Shown: positions 43,123 through 52,060 of the stretch, one piece after another
Layout: each line of letters begins with the position of its first letter
How positions within the stretch are numbered: the stretch's first letter is position 1
DNA from: Streptomyces aureocirculatus
Lineage (GTDB): Bacteria > Actinomycetota > Actinomycetes > Streptomycetales > Streptomycetaceae
NCBI RefSeq assembly: GCF_000720475.1
Contig: NZ_JOAP01000015.1
Span: 164,145-228,144, forward strand
Reading direction: 5' to 3'
DNA: 64,000 nucleotides
Notes under the pieces: model-generated
Told to the model about the DNA's origin: nothing
Seen by the model: only the letters and a program-made list of their open reading frames with translations
Database searches by the model: none
Translations under genes and position numbers: made by a program

Positions 43123-44034
43123 TCAGCCCTTTACTCCGGTGAGGGTGACGCCTTCGACGAAGGCCTTCTGTGCGAAGAAGAAGATGACGATGACCGGAGC
43201 CATGACCAGGAGCGTCGCCGCCATGGTCATGTTCCAGTTCACCATGTGGGCGCTCTTGAAGGATTCAAGGCCGTAGCTGAGGGTCCAGGCGCCCGGGTCC
43301 TGGGCCGCGTAGATCTGCGGGCCGAAGTAGTCGTTCCAGCAGTAGAAGAACTGGAACAGCGCGATCGCCGCGATGCCGGGCTTGGCCATCGGCACGACGA
43401 TCGTGAGGAGGGTCCTGAACTCGCCGCAGCCGTCGACGCGCGCCGACTCGATGTACTCCTTGGGGATGGTCAGGAGGAACTGGCGGAGCAGGAAGATCGA
43501 GTACGCGTCGCCGAACGCCATCGGGATGATCAGCGGCCACAGCGAGCCCGAGAGGTGGAACTGCTGCGCCCACACCAGGTACATCGGGATCACGATGACC
43601 TGCGGCGGCAGCATCATCGTGGAGATGACGAGCAGCATCGCGGTGCGTCGGCCCCGGAAGCGGAACTTGGCGAGCGCGTATGCGACCGGGATCGCCGAGC
43701 ACACCGTGAAGAGGGTGCCGAGCCCCGCGTACATCAGGGAGTTGCGCCACCAGATGAGGAAGCCGTCGGTCTGGAAGACGGTCCTGTAGTTCTCCCAGTG
43801 CCAGGAGGAGGGCCACAGATCGCCGCTCATCGCCTGCGAGTCGCTCATCACGGAGGTCAGGAAGACGAACACGAAGGGGAGGACGAACAGGAGTGCCACG
43901 GCGATGGCGACGCTGTGCACGGCGATCCAGTGCAGGATCCGCTTGCGGCGGGCGCGGGCGGCCTCCGGGCCGCGCGGCTTGACGGGTGTCGCTACGGCCT
44001 GCGCGGCGGGGGCGCCGAGTGTCGTGGATGTCAT
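43123..44034 (-). CDS. csnG: ABC sugar transporter permease (MalG type)
   Basis: A 303-aa inner-membrane permease with six predicted helices. The first helix is AIAVALLFVLPFVFVFLTSVM. The conserved EAA-type loop reads EYIESARVDGCGEFRTLLTIVVPMAKPGI, which contacts the ATPase. No ATPase gene lies here, as usual for Streptomyces CUT1 systems served by the shared MsiK protein. It follows csnF by 7 bp. Confidence 0.93.
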   Translation of the reverse strand: MTSTTLGAPAAQAVATPVKPRGPEAARARRKRILHWIAVHSVAIAVALLFVLPFVFVFLTSVMSDSQAMSGDLWPSSWHWENYRTVFQTDGFLIWWRNSLMYAGLGTLFTVCSAIPVAYALAKFRFRGRRTAMLLVISTMMLPPQVIVIPMYLVWAQQFHLSGSLWPLIIPMAFGDAYSIFLLRQFLLTIPKEYIESARVDGCGEFRTLLTIVVPMAKPGIAAIALFQFFYCWNDYFGPQIYAAQDPGAWTLSYGLESFKSAHMVNWNMTMAATLLVMAPVIVIFFFAQKAFVEGVTLTGVKG

Positions 44035-44041
44035 GGTGTGA

Positions 44042-44977
44042 TCAGTCCTCCGCCGAGAGCAGCCCGGAGCGCTTGCGCATGAGCAGCATCGTCACGGCCA
44101 TGGCGATGGCGAAGAGCACGAGCGAGAGCACGCACGCCGCACCGGTGTTGAAGTTCTGGAAGCCCATCGAGTAGACGAGCTGGGGCACGGTGAGGGTCGA
44201 GTGGTCCGGATAGCCGGGCTGGATCACCGTGCCGGGGCCGATGGAGACACCGGAGGCGATCTTTCCGGCGACCAGGGCCTGGGTGTAGTACTGCATGGTC
44301 TGTACGACGCCGGTGACCACCGCGAACATCACGATCGGGGTGATCGAGGGCCAGGTGACGTACCGGAACTTCGCCCAGGCGCCCGCGCCGTCGAGGTCGG
44401 CCGCCTCGTACTGCTCCTTCGGTACGTCGAGCAGCGCGGCCATGAAGATCACCATCAGGTCGCCGATGCCCCACAGGGACAGCATCACCAGGGACGGTTT
44501 CGCCCAGGTCGGGTCGTTGAACCAGGTGGGAGCGGAGATGCCGATCCTGCCGAGGATCTCGTTGACCGGGCCGGAGCCGGGGTTCAGCAGGAACACGAAG
44601 GCGACCGTGGCCGCCACCGGCGGGGCGAGGTAGGGCAGGTAGAAGGCGGTGCGGAAGAGACCGACGCCGCTCTTCAGCTTCGTCACGAGCAGCCCGAGCG
44701 AGAGCCCGAAGACCACCCGCAGCGCCACCATCACCACGACCAGCCACAGCGTGTTCCACAGGGCGGGGCCGAACAGCGGCATCTGCTCGAACACGTACCG
44801 CCAGTTCTTCAGGCCCACGAACGTGGGCTCCTTGATCTGGTTGTAGTGCATGAACGAGAAGTAGACGGTGGCGATCAGCGGGTAGAGGAAGAAGGCGCTG
44901 AAGCCGATCAGCCAGGGGGAGAGGAAGCCGAGCACGCGCAGTCTGCGGCGCGCGGGATTGGAGAGTGACAGGGCCAT
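44042..44977 (-). CDS. csnF: ABC sugar transporter permease (MalF type)
   Basis: A 311-aa permease. The N-terminus has LGFLSPWLIGFSAFFLYPLI as the first helix. The EAA loop is EQYEAADLDGAGAWAKFRYVTWPSITPIV. ATG 44977 has GAGGAG upstream; the frame is open beyond but only in the antisense of csnE. It is 11 bp from csnE and pairs with csnG to form the membrane channel. Confidence 0.93.
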   Translation of the reverse strand: MALSLSNPARRRLRVLGFLSPWLIGFSAFFLYPLIATVYFSFMHYNQIKEPTFVGLKNWRYVFEQMPLFGPALWNTLWLVVVMVALRVVFGLSLGLLVTKLKSGVGLFRTAFYLPYLAPPVAATVAFVFLLNPGSGPVNEILGRIGISAPTWFNDPTWAKPSLVMLSLWGIGDLMVIFMAALLDVPKEQYEAADLDGAGAWAKFRYVTWPSITPIVMFAVVTGVVQTMQYYTQALVAGKIASGVSIGPGTVIQPGYPDHSTLTVPQLVYSMGFQNFNTGAACVLSLVLFAIAMAVTMLLMRKRSGLLSAED

Positions 44978-44988
44978 GGCGGGGCTCC

Positions 44989-46329
44989 TCAGTTCTCTGC
45001 CTGGAGGTTGTCGGCGTCGATCTGGTCGTCTAGTTTCTTCAGCTCCTTGCGCAGGTTCTTCTTGCCGCCCGCTTCGACGGAGTACGAGAAGTCCTGCAGC
45101 GAGACCACGTACGCGCCGCCGTTGGTGGAGGGCGGGAGCGCCTGGCTGTGCTCGTTCTCCAGGATCTTGAAGAAGGTGCGGAAGCGCGGGTCGGCGTCCA
45201 GGCGGGGTGACTTGAGGGCCTCGAAGGTGGACGGCACGTTGTGGATGTCGTTGGCGAAGTCCACGACCTGATCGGTGTTCGCCGTCAGGAACCTGACCAG
45301 CTCCCAGGAGGCGTTCTGGCGCTTGCTGCTGTGCGCGATGCCGAGGACGGTGCCGGTGATGAAGCCGCGCCCGTACGTGTCGGCCTGGTCGTCGGGTACC
45401 GGCAGCGGCGCCACGCCCCAGTCGAACTTCGCCTTCGCGTCGTCCAGCATCAGGCCGCGCCACTCGCCGTCGAGGTGCATCGCCAGCTTGCCGGTGAGGA
45501 AGCCGTTCTGTCCTGACATCTCGTCACCGAAGGTGGAGCGGAACTTCTCCAGGTCGGCGTAGCCGCCCTGGGCCTCGATCAGCTCGTTGGTGGTCTTGAA
45601 GTAGTCGTACGTCTTGGGCTCGTCGGCCAGGCGGGACTTGCCGTCGGCGTCGAAGTACCGGGGGCCCCACTGGGCGAAGAGGCGGTCGGGGCTGTTCTGG
45701 TAGAGCCGGAAGTTGGGCATGAAGCCGACGCGCTCGTACGAGTCCTTGCCGCTGCGCACGGTCAGCTTCTTCGCGGCGGCCTTGAACTCCGACATGGTGC
45801 GCGGCGGGCGCTCGATGCCCGCCTCCTTGAAGGCGTCCTTGTTGTAGTACATGCCGAACGCGTCGGCGAGGAACGGCAGGGCGCACTGGTTGCCCCCGTA
45901 GCTCGTGTAGTCAAGGAGCGTCTTGGGGAACGTCTTCTTCTTGTCGAGGCCGGTCTTCTTCATGAAGGGGTCGAGGTCGACCCACATGCCGGAGTCGCAG
46001 TACTGGCCGACGTTGTTCGTGGTGAACGAGGACACCACGTCGGGAGCCTCGCCGCCGCCCGCCCGAAGGGCCTGGTTGATCGTTTCGTCGGTGACGTTCC
46101 CGGTCGCCTTCACATCGATGTTCGGGTGCAGCTTCTCGAACCGCTCGATGCTCGCGTTGATCGCCTCGACCTCGCTGGGCGCGGCCCAGCCGTGCCAGAA
46201 CTTGAGCGTCACCGGCTTGGTCGGATCGTCGTCGGCACTGCCGGTGCTCGGGTTGGCGCAGCCGGACAGGAGCAGTCCGGCGGCGGCCAGCACGACCGGC
46301 ACGCGGGTGCGTGGGCGCCATCGCGGCAT
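44989..46329 (-). CDS. csnE: ABC sugar-binding lipoprotein
   Basis: A 446-aa family 1 solute-binding protein. The N-terminus is basic, then hydrophobic, ending in the lipobox LLSGC with the lipid-attached cysteine at residue 24. Typical segments are VTLKFWHGWAAPSEVEAIN, FEKLHPNIDVKA, YYNKDAFKEAGI, and GEWRGLMLDDAKAKFDWG. It captures sugar (expected: chitosan oligomers, by synteny) outside the membrane for CsnF/CsnG. ATG 46329 is preceded by AAAGGAAG. It lies 86 bp after csnR. Confidence 0.92.
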   Translation of the reverse strand: MPRWRPRTRVPVVLAAAGLLLSGCANPSTGSADDDPTKPVTLKFWHGWAAPSEVEAINASIERFEKLHPNIDVKATGNVTDETINQALRAGGGEAPDVVSSFTTNNVGQYCDSGMWVDLDPFMKKTGLDKKKTFPKTLLDYTSYGGNQCALPFLADAFGMYYNKDAFKEAGIERPPRTMSEFKAAAKKLTVRSGKDSYERVGFMPNFRLYQNSPDRLFAQWGPRYFDADGKSRLADEPKTYDYFKTTNELIEAQGGYADLEKFRSTFGDEMSGQNGFLTGKLAMHLDGEWRGLMLDDAKAKFDWGVAPLPVPDDQADTYGRGFITGTVLGIAHSSKRQNASWELVRFLTANTDQVVDFANDIHNVPSTFEALKSPRLDADPRFRTFFKILENEHSQALPPSTNGGAYVVSLQDFSYSVEAGGKKNLRKELKKLDDQIDADNLQAEN

Positions 46330-46415
46330 GGCGGACTTCCTTTGCGGGGAGGGGGCGTATCCGGGGTGTGACCAGGGGCAATTGCAGGGGATGTTGCTGC
46401 GGGGACGGGGAGTGC

Positions 46416-47630
46416 TCAGGCCGTGTCGAAGAGCGTGTCGCGGGCCTGGGTGAGGGCGGTGCGCAGCGCGCCGGTGAGGATCGGGTCGCCGTCGAGCTCG
46501 CTGATGCGCAGGAGCGGGCGCGGCAGGGCGAGCCCTGTCATCTCCTCCTTGACGCACAGGCGCAGTTGCTCGCCGCCCGCCTGGGCCACCTGGCCGGACA
46601 GGACGACGAGTTCGGGGTCGACGACCGCAACGACGGCGGCGAGGCCGGTGGCGATGTGCCGGGCCACCTCGGCGCGCACGGCGGGGTCGGCGAGCGCGTC
46701 CGTGAGTGGCTTGCCGCCCGCGCGCTCGCGGACCACGGCGCCGGCGACGAGGCTCTCGAAGCCGCCCCGGTACGAGCCGGGGGCCCCGTCCGGGGCACCG
46801 CGCAGCAGGGGGGCTCCGGGCACCGGCATGTAGCCGATCTCGCCCGCGCCGCCGGTCGCGCCGCGCAGCAGCACGCCACCCAGCACGATCGCCGCGCCCA
46901 CGCCCTCGTCCAGCCAGGCGAGCACGAAGTCGTCGTTGTCCTGGGCGGCGCCCTCGTACTGCTCGGCGATGGCGGCGAGGTTCACGTCGTTCTCGATGGT
47001 CACCGGCGTGCCGAGGACTTCCGCGAGTTCGGCGCGCAGGGTGCGGGAGTGCCAGCCGGGCAGGTGCGGGGCGTAGCGGAGCTGGCCCGTGTGCGGGTCG
47101 ATGGCGCCGGGGGTCCCGATCACCGTGGCCCGCAGGTCGTCGTGGCCGAGCCCCCCGGCCTCGGCGAGGGCGCCGTCCACGGCCTCCACGACCAACTGGG
47201 CGGTGCGGTTGCGTACGTCCTCGGCCACCGCTTCCGCCTCGATGCGGAACCGGCCCACCTCGCGTCCGGTGATGTCGGCGACCAGGGCGGTGAGGCCGAA
47301 GGGGTCCGCGGATAGCGCTGCCACGTGGCCGACGGAGGGGTCGATCTCGTACAGGACCGCGTTGGGTCCGGGCCTGCCGCTCTGCCTGCCGGTGGTGCGG
47401 ACGAGGCCCCCCGCCTCCAGGCGGCTCAGCAACTGCGAGGTCGTCGGCTTGGACAGCCCCGTCAGCTCGCCGATGCGGGTTCGGGTCAGGGGACCGTGGG
47501 CGGCGAGGAGGTCGAGCGCGGCGCGGTCGTTCATGGCGCGCAGCACCCGGGGGGTTCCCGGGGTTCCCTGCGTTCCCGGCACGCCGGGGGACCCGCTGGA
47601 CGGGGTGGCTCCTGCCATCGTTGTCGACAC
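46416..47630 (-). CDS. csnR: ROK-family transcriptional repressor
   Basis: A 404-aa NagC/XylR-type regulator. The N-terminal winged helix is LLAAHGPLTRTRIGELTGLSKPTTSQLLSRLEAGG. The ROK sensor domain follows (PGAIDPHTGQLRYAPHLPGW, ENDVNLAAIAEQYEGA, WLDEGVGAAIVLGG), including GGAGEIGYMPV; the usual CxCGxxGC zinc triplet is replaced by a Pro/Gly-rich stretch. It should repress the csn operon until chitosan oligomers bind. GTG 47630. A perfect inverted repeat 36 bp upstream is the probable operator, so it likely represses itself and the operon. Confidence 0.9.
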   Translation of the reverse strand: MSTTMAGATPSSGSPGVPGTQGTPGTPRVLRAMNDRAALDLLAAHGPLTRTRIGELTGLSKPTTSQLLSRLEAGGLVRTTGRQSGRPGPNAVLYEIDPSVGHVAALSADPFGLTALVADITGREVGRFRIEAEAVAEDVRNRTAQLVVEAVDGALAEAGGLGHDDLRATVIGTPGAIDPHTGQLRYAPHLPGWHSRTLRAELAEVLGTPVTIENDVNLAAIAEQYEGAAQDNDDFVLAWLDEGVGAAIVLGGVLLRGATGGAGEIGYMPVPGAPLLRGAPDGAPGSYRGGFESLVAGAVVRERAGGKPLTDALADPAVRAEVARHIATGLAAVVAVVDPELVVLSGQVAQAGGEQLRLCVKEEMTGLALPRPLLRISELDGDPILTGALRTALTQARDTLFDTA

Positions 47631-47666
47631 CTGCCCTTCGCCTGCCCGCCTCCCTCACATCACTGT

Positions 47667-47681
47667 TAGGAAGGCTTCCTA
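47667..47681. promoter_or_regulatory. probable CsnR operator
   Basis: TAGGAAG-G-CTTCCTA: perfect 7-bp arms with a 1-bp centre, 36 bp upstream of csnR. The A/T-GGAA...TTCC core is the known shape of ROK-repressor boxes in Streptomyces. Confidence 0.8.
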
Positions 47682-47766
47682 TTGGATGCGAGGAACGTAA
47701 GTCCCCGTGCAGGGCGCGTCAAGGGAGGGCGCCTTGGCGGCAACCAAGTCGTTACCTGGGGGTGCC

Positions 47767-47946
47767 TCAGCGCAGGGAGGCCGTGAAGCGCGCCCAGGCG
47801 GCCGGGGCCAGGCGGAGTATCCCGGGGTCGGGGGCCGGGTCCTTGGAGTCACGTATCGCGACGGTTCCGGGAATGTTGACGGCCACTTCAACGCATTCGC
47901 CGTTCAACTGGCTGTGGCTGGACTTCGCGAACTTGAACTCGGGCAC
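47767..47946 (-). CDS. small DUF397 protein
   Basis: A 59-aa protein, too short for a length-filtered search. It reads MPEFKFAKSSHSQLNGECVE, then VAVNIPGTVAIRDSKDPA and AAWARFTASLR. The SSHSxxNxxCVEVA start and VAVRDSKDP strand are the DUF397 signature. GTG 47946 lies 9 nt after AAGGAG and overlaps the end of the XRE gene closely (stop at 47950). DUF397 proteins are usual partners of Streptomyces XRE/DUF5753 regulators of the WhiJ type, and the pair often controls development. Confidence 0.9.
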   Translation of the reverse strand: MPEFKFAKSSHSQLNGECVEVAVNIPGTVAIRDSKDPAPDPGILRLAPAAWARFTASLR

Positions 47947-47949
47947 AGG

Positions 47950-48828
47950 TCACAGCTCCTTGCGCAGGCTGTCGATGAGTTCAACGGAAGCACGGGGGGC
48001 CAAACTGAGTCGAGCCGTGCGGTCGAAGAGCGTGCTGTACTTCGCGCTCTCGGCTTCGTTCTCCACCCAAGCCGAGCCCAGCACCCTGTCGGTCTGCACC
48101 ACGTCCAGAGCGTCGGCCTCCGCGAAGGAGATGATGCTGAAGGGGCCTGCGATGCAGGGATGTCCACCGGCCGCGAACGGAAGGATCTGGAGGCGTACGT
48201 TCGGCAGCTCCGACACTTCAAGCATGCGCTCCAATTGCGCACGCATGACGCCGGGGCCACCGACTTGCTGGCGCAGTGCCGCCTCCCAGACGACCGCGTA
48301 GACCTGGAGGGGGTGTTCGCCTAGCAATCGCCTCTGGCGCTTCTGCTTCACCTGCACCAAGGGCTCGATCTCCTCGGGGTCCGTCCAGCTTCCCTCGGTC
48401 ACGCTGAGGGCACGTGTGTACGCGGGCGTTTGGAAGAGCCCTGGGACCAGTGAGGACTGCCAATTGCGGATGCGGCTCGCCACGTCCTCCATGGCGATGT
48501 ACTCGGCCAGGGACCCACTGCCCGGCGTGTTCTGCCACCACCCCTTGGCCTTGCGGCGCTCGCGGTCCAGCTTGGCCAACTCCAGTAGCCGGGTGACGGA
48601 CTTGGGGTCCTCCAGGCCGTAGAACTCGCACAGCACCCGGATGTCCGGATCGCGCATGGGGACCCAGCCCTGCTCCATCTTCACGATCTTCGAGTTGGTC
48701 GCACTGATGGTCTGCGCGGCCTGCTGCTGGGTCTTCCCGGCGGCGTCGCGCAGGCGCAGCAGCTCGCCACCGAGCTTGCGTCCCAGCACAGTTGACGCCC
48801 TGTTGCCCGCATTTGATGATCGGTTCAC
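47950..48828 (-). CDS. XRE-family regulator with DUF5753 (WhiJ-like)
   Basis: A 292-aa DNA-binding protein. The N-terminal helix-turn-helix is LGGELLRLRDAAGKTQQQAAQTISATNSKIVKMEQGW. The DUF5753 sensor-like domain begins around residue 105 with WQSSLVPGLFQTPAYTRALS, then VVWEAALRQQVGGPGVMRAQL and LPNVRLQILPFAAGGHP. It is followed directly by the DUF397 gene and is divergent from a HATPase gene, the common three-gene set of Streptomyces developmental or stress regulators. Confidence 0.93.
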   Translation of the reverse strand: MNRSSNAGNRASTVLGRKLGGELLRLRDAAGKTQQQAAQTISATNSKIVKMEQGWVPMRDPDIRVLCEFYGLEDPKSVTRLLELAKLDRERRKAKGWWQNTPGSGSLAEYIAMEDVASRIRNWQSSLVPGLFQTPAYTRALSVTEGSWTDPEEIEPLVQVKQKRQRRLLGEHPLQVYAVVWEAALRQQVGGPGVMRAQLERMLEVSELPNVRLQILPFAAGGHPCIAGPFSIISFAEADALDVVQTDRVLGSAWVENEAESAKYSTLFDRTARLSLAPRASVELIDSLRKEL

Positions 48829-49007
48829 GGCGTCAGTGTGGTCCTGGCGGCGGTGTCCGGTCGACCGCGTTCACTCGTTGGGGACAATTGTCTCCGTGCG
48901 ACTTGTGCTCGTCGTAGCCAGCTCACTACGTTCGGTACGCAACCGCCCGTCCGGCGGAGCCAGTTGGTGGGGTCCCCGGCCCCGCCCGCACAAGGAGGCG
49001 TGCGTCC

Positions 49008-49430
49008 ATGGCCGAGCAAACCCCCACGCCAGCCCCACCCGGACCGGTGCTCCGGGAGGACCGGCTCGACTACATCCCCCAGGCGGGCAGCGTCTCCCTG
49101 GCCCGGCACAGAACGGCCCGCCTCGTCGGCGAGTGGGGCCACCCCGCCCTGGCGGACGACGCCGCACTCATCACCTCCGAGCTGATGACCAACGCCCTGC
49201 TGCACGGCAGCCTCCGGGACCGCCTGATCCGCGTACGGATCACCCTCACGGAGGGCGCCCTCCGCATCGAGGTCACCGACCCGCGCGGCGAACGCCTCCC
49301 GGAGCCCCGCACGGCCGCCACCACGGACCAGTTCGGCCGAGGCCTCCTCCTGGTGGCCACCCTGGCCGACCGCTGGGGCTGCGAGCCGAGGAGCGTGGGC
49401 AAGACGGTGTACGCGGAGCTGAGGTGGTGA
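49008..49430 (+). CDS. HATPase_c anti-sigma-type ATP-binding protein
   Basis: A 140-aa single GHKL ATPase domain. The N box is DAALITSELMTNALLHG, G1 is IEVTDPRGERLPEP, and G2 is QFGRGLLLVATLADRWG, as in SpoIIAB/RsbW-like regulators of Streptomyces. Its target is unknown. It is divergent from the XRE/DUF397 pair with a 179-bp shared gap, and its stop overlaps the start of the Uma2 gene (GTGGTGA). Confidence 0.9.
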   Translation: MAEQTPTPAPPGPVLREDRLDYIPQAGSVSLARHRTARLVGEWGHPALADDAALITSELMTNALLHGSLRDRLIRVRITLTEGALRIEVTDPRGERLPEPRTAATTDQFGRGLLLVATLADRWGCEPRSVGKTVYAELRW

Positions 49431-50023
49431 ACACGGGCGGACCAGCGCGCGCAGGCGCGCCACAGATGCCGGTGGGCACATTCGAGGCCATCGCGCTGCA
49501 CGCCGCTCGGGTCATGGAGGGAGCACGCGTCGAGTTGCTACGGGGACGACTCGGAGCCAAGGCCGTGCCATACGGGGACCGGGGGCGCGTCCTCCAATGG
49601 TTGACGCGCGTGTGCGTGCGGCGCAGGCCGGAGCTGTGGCTCGACACCCAGCAGGGGCTGGTGATCGAGTCCCGCCGGGAAGGCCGCGCCCGGCCCGACG
49701 GCATCCTCGCGCCGAGCGATGCCTTCGCAGGCGCGGGCACATGGGCCGACCCCACCCCCGTCCTCATGGTCGTAGAGGTCACCTCGTACGACTCCGACAC
49801 CGATCACCGCGACCGGGTCGAGAAACCCCGCGCGTACGCCGAGACGGGTATCCCGGTCTATCTGCTCGTCGACCGCGACAGTTGCGAGATCAAGGTGCAC
49901 AGTCAGCCGGACGGTGTTCGCTACGAGCAGGTGCGGACGCTGCCGTTCGGCAAGGAGGTCATCCTGCCCGACCCGGTCGGCATCACCCTCGACACGGAGC
50001 CGCTCAAGGACTGGACTCGCTGA
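49427..50023 (+). CDS. Uma2-family (DUF820) restriction-endonuclease-fold protein
   Basis: A 198-aa protein. Uma2 pattern: LWLDTQQGLVIESRREGRARPDGIL, then TPVLMVVEVTSYDSDTDHRDRVEKPRAYAETGIPVYLLVD. The PDG, V-E-V and D-R...K residues form the putative PD-(D/E)xK active site. No substrate is known for this widespread family. GTG 49427 overlaps the HATPase stop, so translation is coupled; ATG 49466 is an alternative start. Confidence 0.88.
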   Translation: MNTGGPARAGAPQMPVGTFEAIALHAARVMEGARVELLRGRLGAKAVPYGDRGRVLQWLTRVCVRRRPELWLDTQQGLVIESRREGRARPDGILAPSDAFAGAGTWADPTPVLMVVEVTSYDSDTDHRDRVEKPRAYAETGIPVYLLVDRDSCEIKVHSQPDGVRYEQVRTLPFGKEVILPDPVGITLDTEPLKDWTR

Positions 50024-50055
50024 ACGGTACCGGCGTGCGCGCTGGGGCCGGGCCC

Positions 50056-51162
50056 CTACTTCGACAGGTTCGGCGGCGGAGGTATGGGGGAGGCCGCCAG
50101 GGACTGGGGGGAGGTGGCTGAGGCGTAGGCGGAGGGGGCCGCCATGCCCGCCGTGGGGTCGGGGGCGGCGGTCACGCCGCCGTCCAGGGCGATGGGGAGG
50201 CCGCCCACGAGGCGGATGCCCTCCGCGTCGAAGGCCCGCTTGATGCGCCAGCGCAGCTCGCGTTCGATGCCGAGGGACTTGCCCGGCATGGTCTTCGCGA
50301 CGACCCGGACCACCATCTGGTCGAGCAGGACGCTGTCCAGGCCGAGCACCTCGACCGGGCCCCAGAGCTGCTCGTTCCACGGCTCGTCCTTGCCGAGGCG
50401 TTCGCCGACCTCGGCAAGGACCCTCTTGACCTTGTCGAGGTCCTCGTCCGAGCGGACCGTCACGTCCACACCCGCCGTGGACCAGCCCTGGGAGAGGTTG
50501 CCGATGCGCTTGACCTCGCCGTTGCGGACGTACCAGATCTCACCGTCGTCGCCGCGCAGCTTGGTCACGCGCAGGCCCACCTCGATGACCTCGCCGGAAG
50601 CCACCCCGGCGTCGATGGAGTCACCCACCCCGTACTGGTCCTCCAGGATCATGAAGACGCCGGAGAGGAAGTCCGTGACCAGGTTGCGGGCGCCGAAGCC
50701 GATGGCGACGCCCGCCACTCCGGCGGAGGCGAGCAGCGGGGCCAGGTTGATCTGGAACGTGCCCAGGATCATCAGCGCGGCCGTGCCGAGGATCAGGAAC
50801 GACGCCACCGAACGCAGCACGGAACCGATGGCCTGGGAGCGCTGCCTGCGTCGCTCCACGTTGACGAGGAGCCCGCCAAGCGCGGTGCCGTCCACGGCCT
50901 GCGCCGTACGGTTCATGCGGTCGATGAACTTGGTGATGGCACGCCGCACCAGGATCCGCAGCGTCATCGCGATCACGACGATGAGCAGGATGCGGAGGCC
51001 GGTGGCGAGCCACGTGGACCAGTTCTGTTCCACCCAGCTCGCCGCGTTCGTGGCGCTCTCCTGGGCATCGTCGAGCGTCACGGGTTTGCGCGTCTGTGAA
51101 GGTGACGGTGACGGTGTCGGGCCCGGGTCCGTTCCGGCAGCCGACAGGACGGACAGGAACAC
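50056..51162 (-). CDS. MscS-family small-conductance mechanosensitive channel
   Basis: A 368-aa membrane protein. After a short Pro/Ser-rich N-terminus come helices WLATGLRILLIVVIAMTLRIL and ASFLILGTAALMILGTF, then the pore-lining TM3 (APLLASAGVAGVAIGFGARN) and the beta domain LEDQYGVGDSIDAG. The C-terminal cytoplasmic vestibule follows and ends in an Ala/Pro/Ser tail. It releases solutes on hypo-osmotic shock. GTG 51162 lies 8 nt after GGAGG and is preferred over 51222. Confidence 0.92.
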   Translation of the reverse strand: MFLSVLSAAGTDPGPTPSPSPSQTRKPVTLDDAQESATNAASWVEQNWSTWLATGLRILLIVVIAMTLRILVRRAITKFIDRMNRTAQAVDGTALGGLLVNVERRRQRSQAIGSVLRSVASFLILGTAALMILGTFQINLAPLLASAGVAGVAIGFGARNLVTDFLSGVFMILEDQYGVGDSIDAGVASGEVIEVGLRVTKLRGDDGEIWYVRNGEVKRIGNLSQGWSTAGVDVTVRSDEDLDKVKRVLAEVGERLGKDEPWNEQLWGPVEVLGLDSVLLDQMVVRVVAKTMPGKSLGIERELRWRIKRAFDAEGIRLVGGLPIALDGGVTAAPDPTAGMAAPSAYASATSPQSLAASPIPPPPNLSK

Positions 51163-51429
51163 GGCTGGTACCTCCAGGCATAGCGACCTGCCCAGTAGAT
51201 GCCCCGGGCAGACCCACCACACTAACGGGGCATTGTGTGGGGATCGTTGTCATGTTCGAAGGAGGCACGGTGTTCACCTGCGCGGAAACGTCCCGCCGAT
51301 CGAGGTGTGGTCGAAAACACTTCAGGGCCGTTACCAGCACATGCTGGCGTTCCGACCAGGCATGAGGGGAGACTGGCTCCAGATCGTCCCGGCGCGAGCC
51401 ACGCGCCGCCGGCGTTATAGGAGGCATCC

Positions 51430-51966
51430 GTGCCGCATGTCCTGGTCCTGAACGCGTCGTACGAGCCCCTCGGCGTCGTACCGCTCCGCCGCGCGCTCGT
51501 CCTCGTCCTCGAGAACAAGGCACTCTGCCTCGAGGAGTCCGGCGCCTTCATGCACAGCGCGACCTGCACCATCCCCGCACCCAGCGTGGTCCGGCTCAAG
51601 CGCTTCGTGCGGGTTCCCTACCGGGGACCCGTGCCACTGACCCGCCGTGCCCTGTTCGCCCGCGACGGCGGCCGGTGCATGTACTGCGGTGGCGTCGCAA
51701 CCAGCGTCGATCACGTCATCCCGCGCAGCCGCGGCGGCCAGCACGTCTGGGACAACGTGGTGGCGTCGTGCCGCCGCTGCAACCACGTCAAGGCCGACCG
51801 GCACCTCCTGGAGCTCGGCTGGCGCCTGCGCCACAAGCCCGCCCCACCCACGGGCCTCGCCTGGCGCATCATCGGCACGGGGCATAGGGATCCGCGCTGG
51901 CTGCCGTACTTGCAGCCCTTCGGCGCGGACGACGCGATGGCCCGGATCGACGGCATTTCCGCCTAG
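51430..51966 (+). CDS. HNH endonuclease-type protein
   Basis: A 178-aa protein. The N-terminus is LVLNASYEPLGVVPLRRAL. The HNH core is CMYCGGVATSVDHVIPRSRGGQ with the second zinc pair CRRCNHVKAD. DH at the start of the beta-beta-alpha-metal motif and the closing N-H are present. This is a widely conserved actinobacterial stand-alone HNH protein of unknown function, not tied to a restriction system here. GTG 51430 follows AGGAGG by 5 nt. Confidence 0.92.
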   Translation: MPHVLVLNASYEPLGVVPLRRALVLVLENKALCLEESGAFMHSATCTIPAPSVVRLKRFVRVPYRGPVPLTRRALFARDGGRCMYCGGVATSVDHVIPRSRGGQHVWDNVVASCRRCNHVKADRHLLELGWRLRHKPAPPTGLAWRIIGTGHRDPRWLPYLQPFGADDAMARIDGISA

Positions 51967-51980
51967 AAACGATCCGGGCT

Positions 51981-52050
51981 TTGTTGTACGCGGTGCGCTG
52001 TCGTACGCGGTGCGTCGTTGTACGCGGGGCTTCGTCTCGTACGCGGTGCC
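51981..52050. repeat. four 17-bp tandem repeats after the HNH gene
   Basis: Units of TTGTTGTACGCGGTGCG type at 51981, 51998, 52015 and 52032 (the last lengthened by two bases), filling the gap between two convergent genes. GTACGCGG is conserved in all four. Confidence 0.85.
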
Positions 52051-52060
52051 GGAGGCGGCC

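Noticed and set aside
44989..47658. 889-aa extended form of csnE
   Set aside because: The added N-terminus is a frame shadow of csnR; the lipoprotein signal peptide and RBS lie at 46329.
49427..51966. A restriction-modification system from the Uma2 and HNH genes
   Set aside because: No methyltransferase or specificity gene is nearby, the two genes are separated by an MscS gene on the other strand, and both are stand-alone core families.
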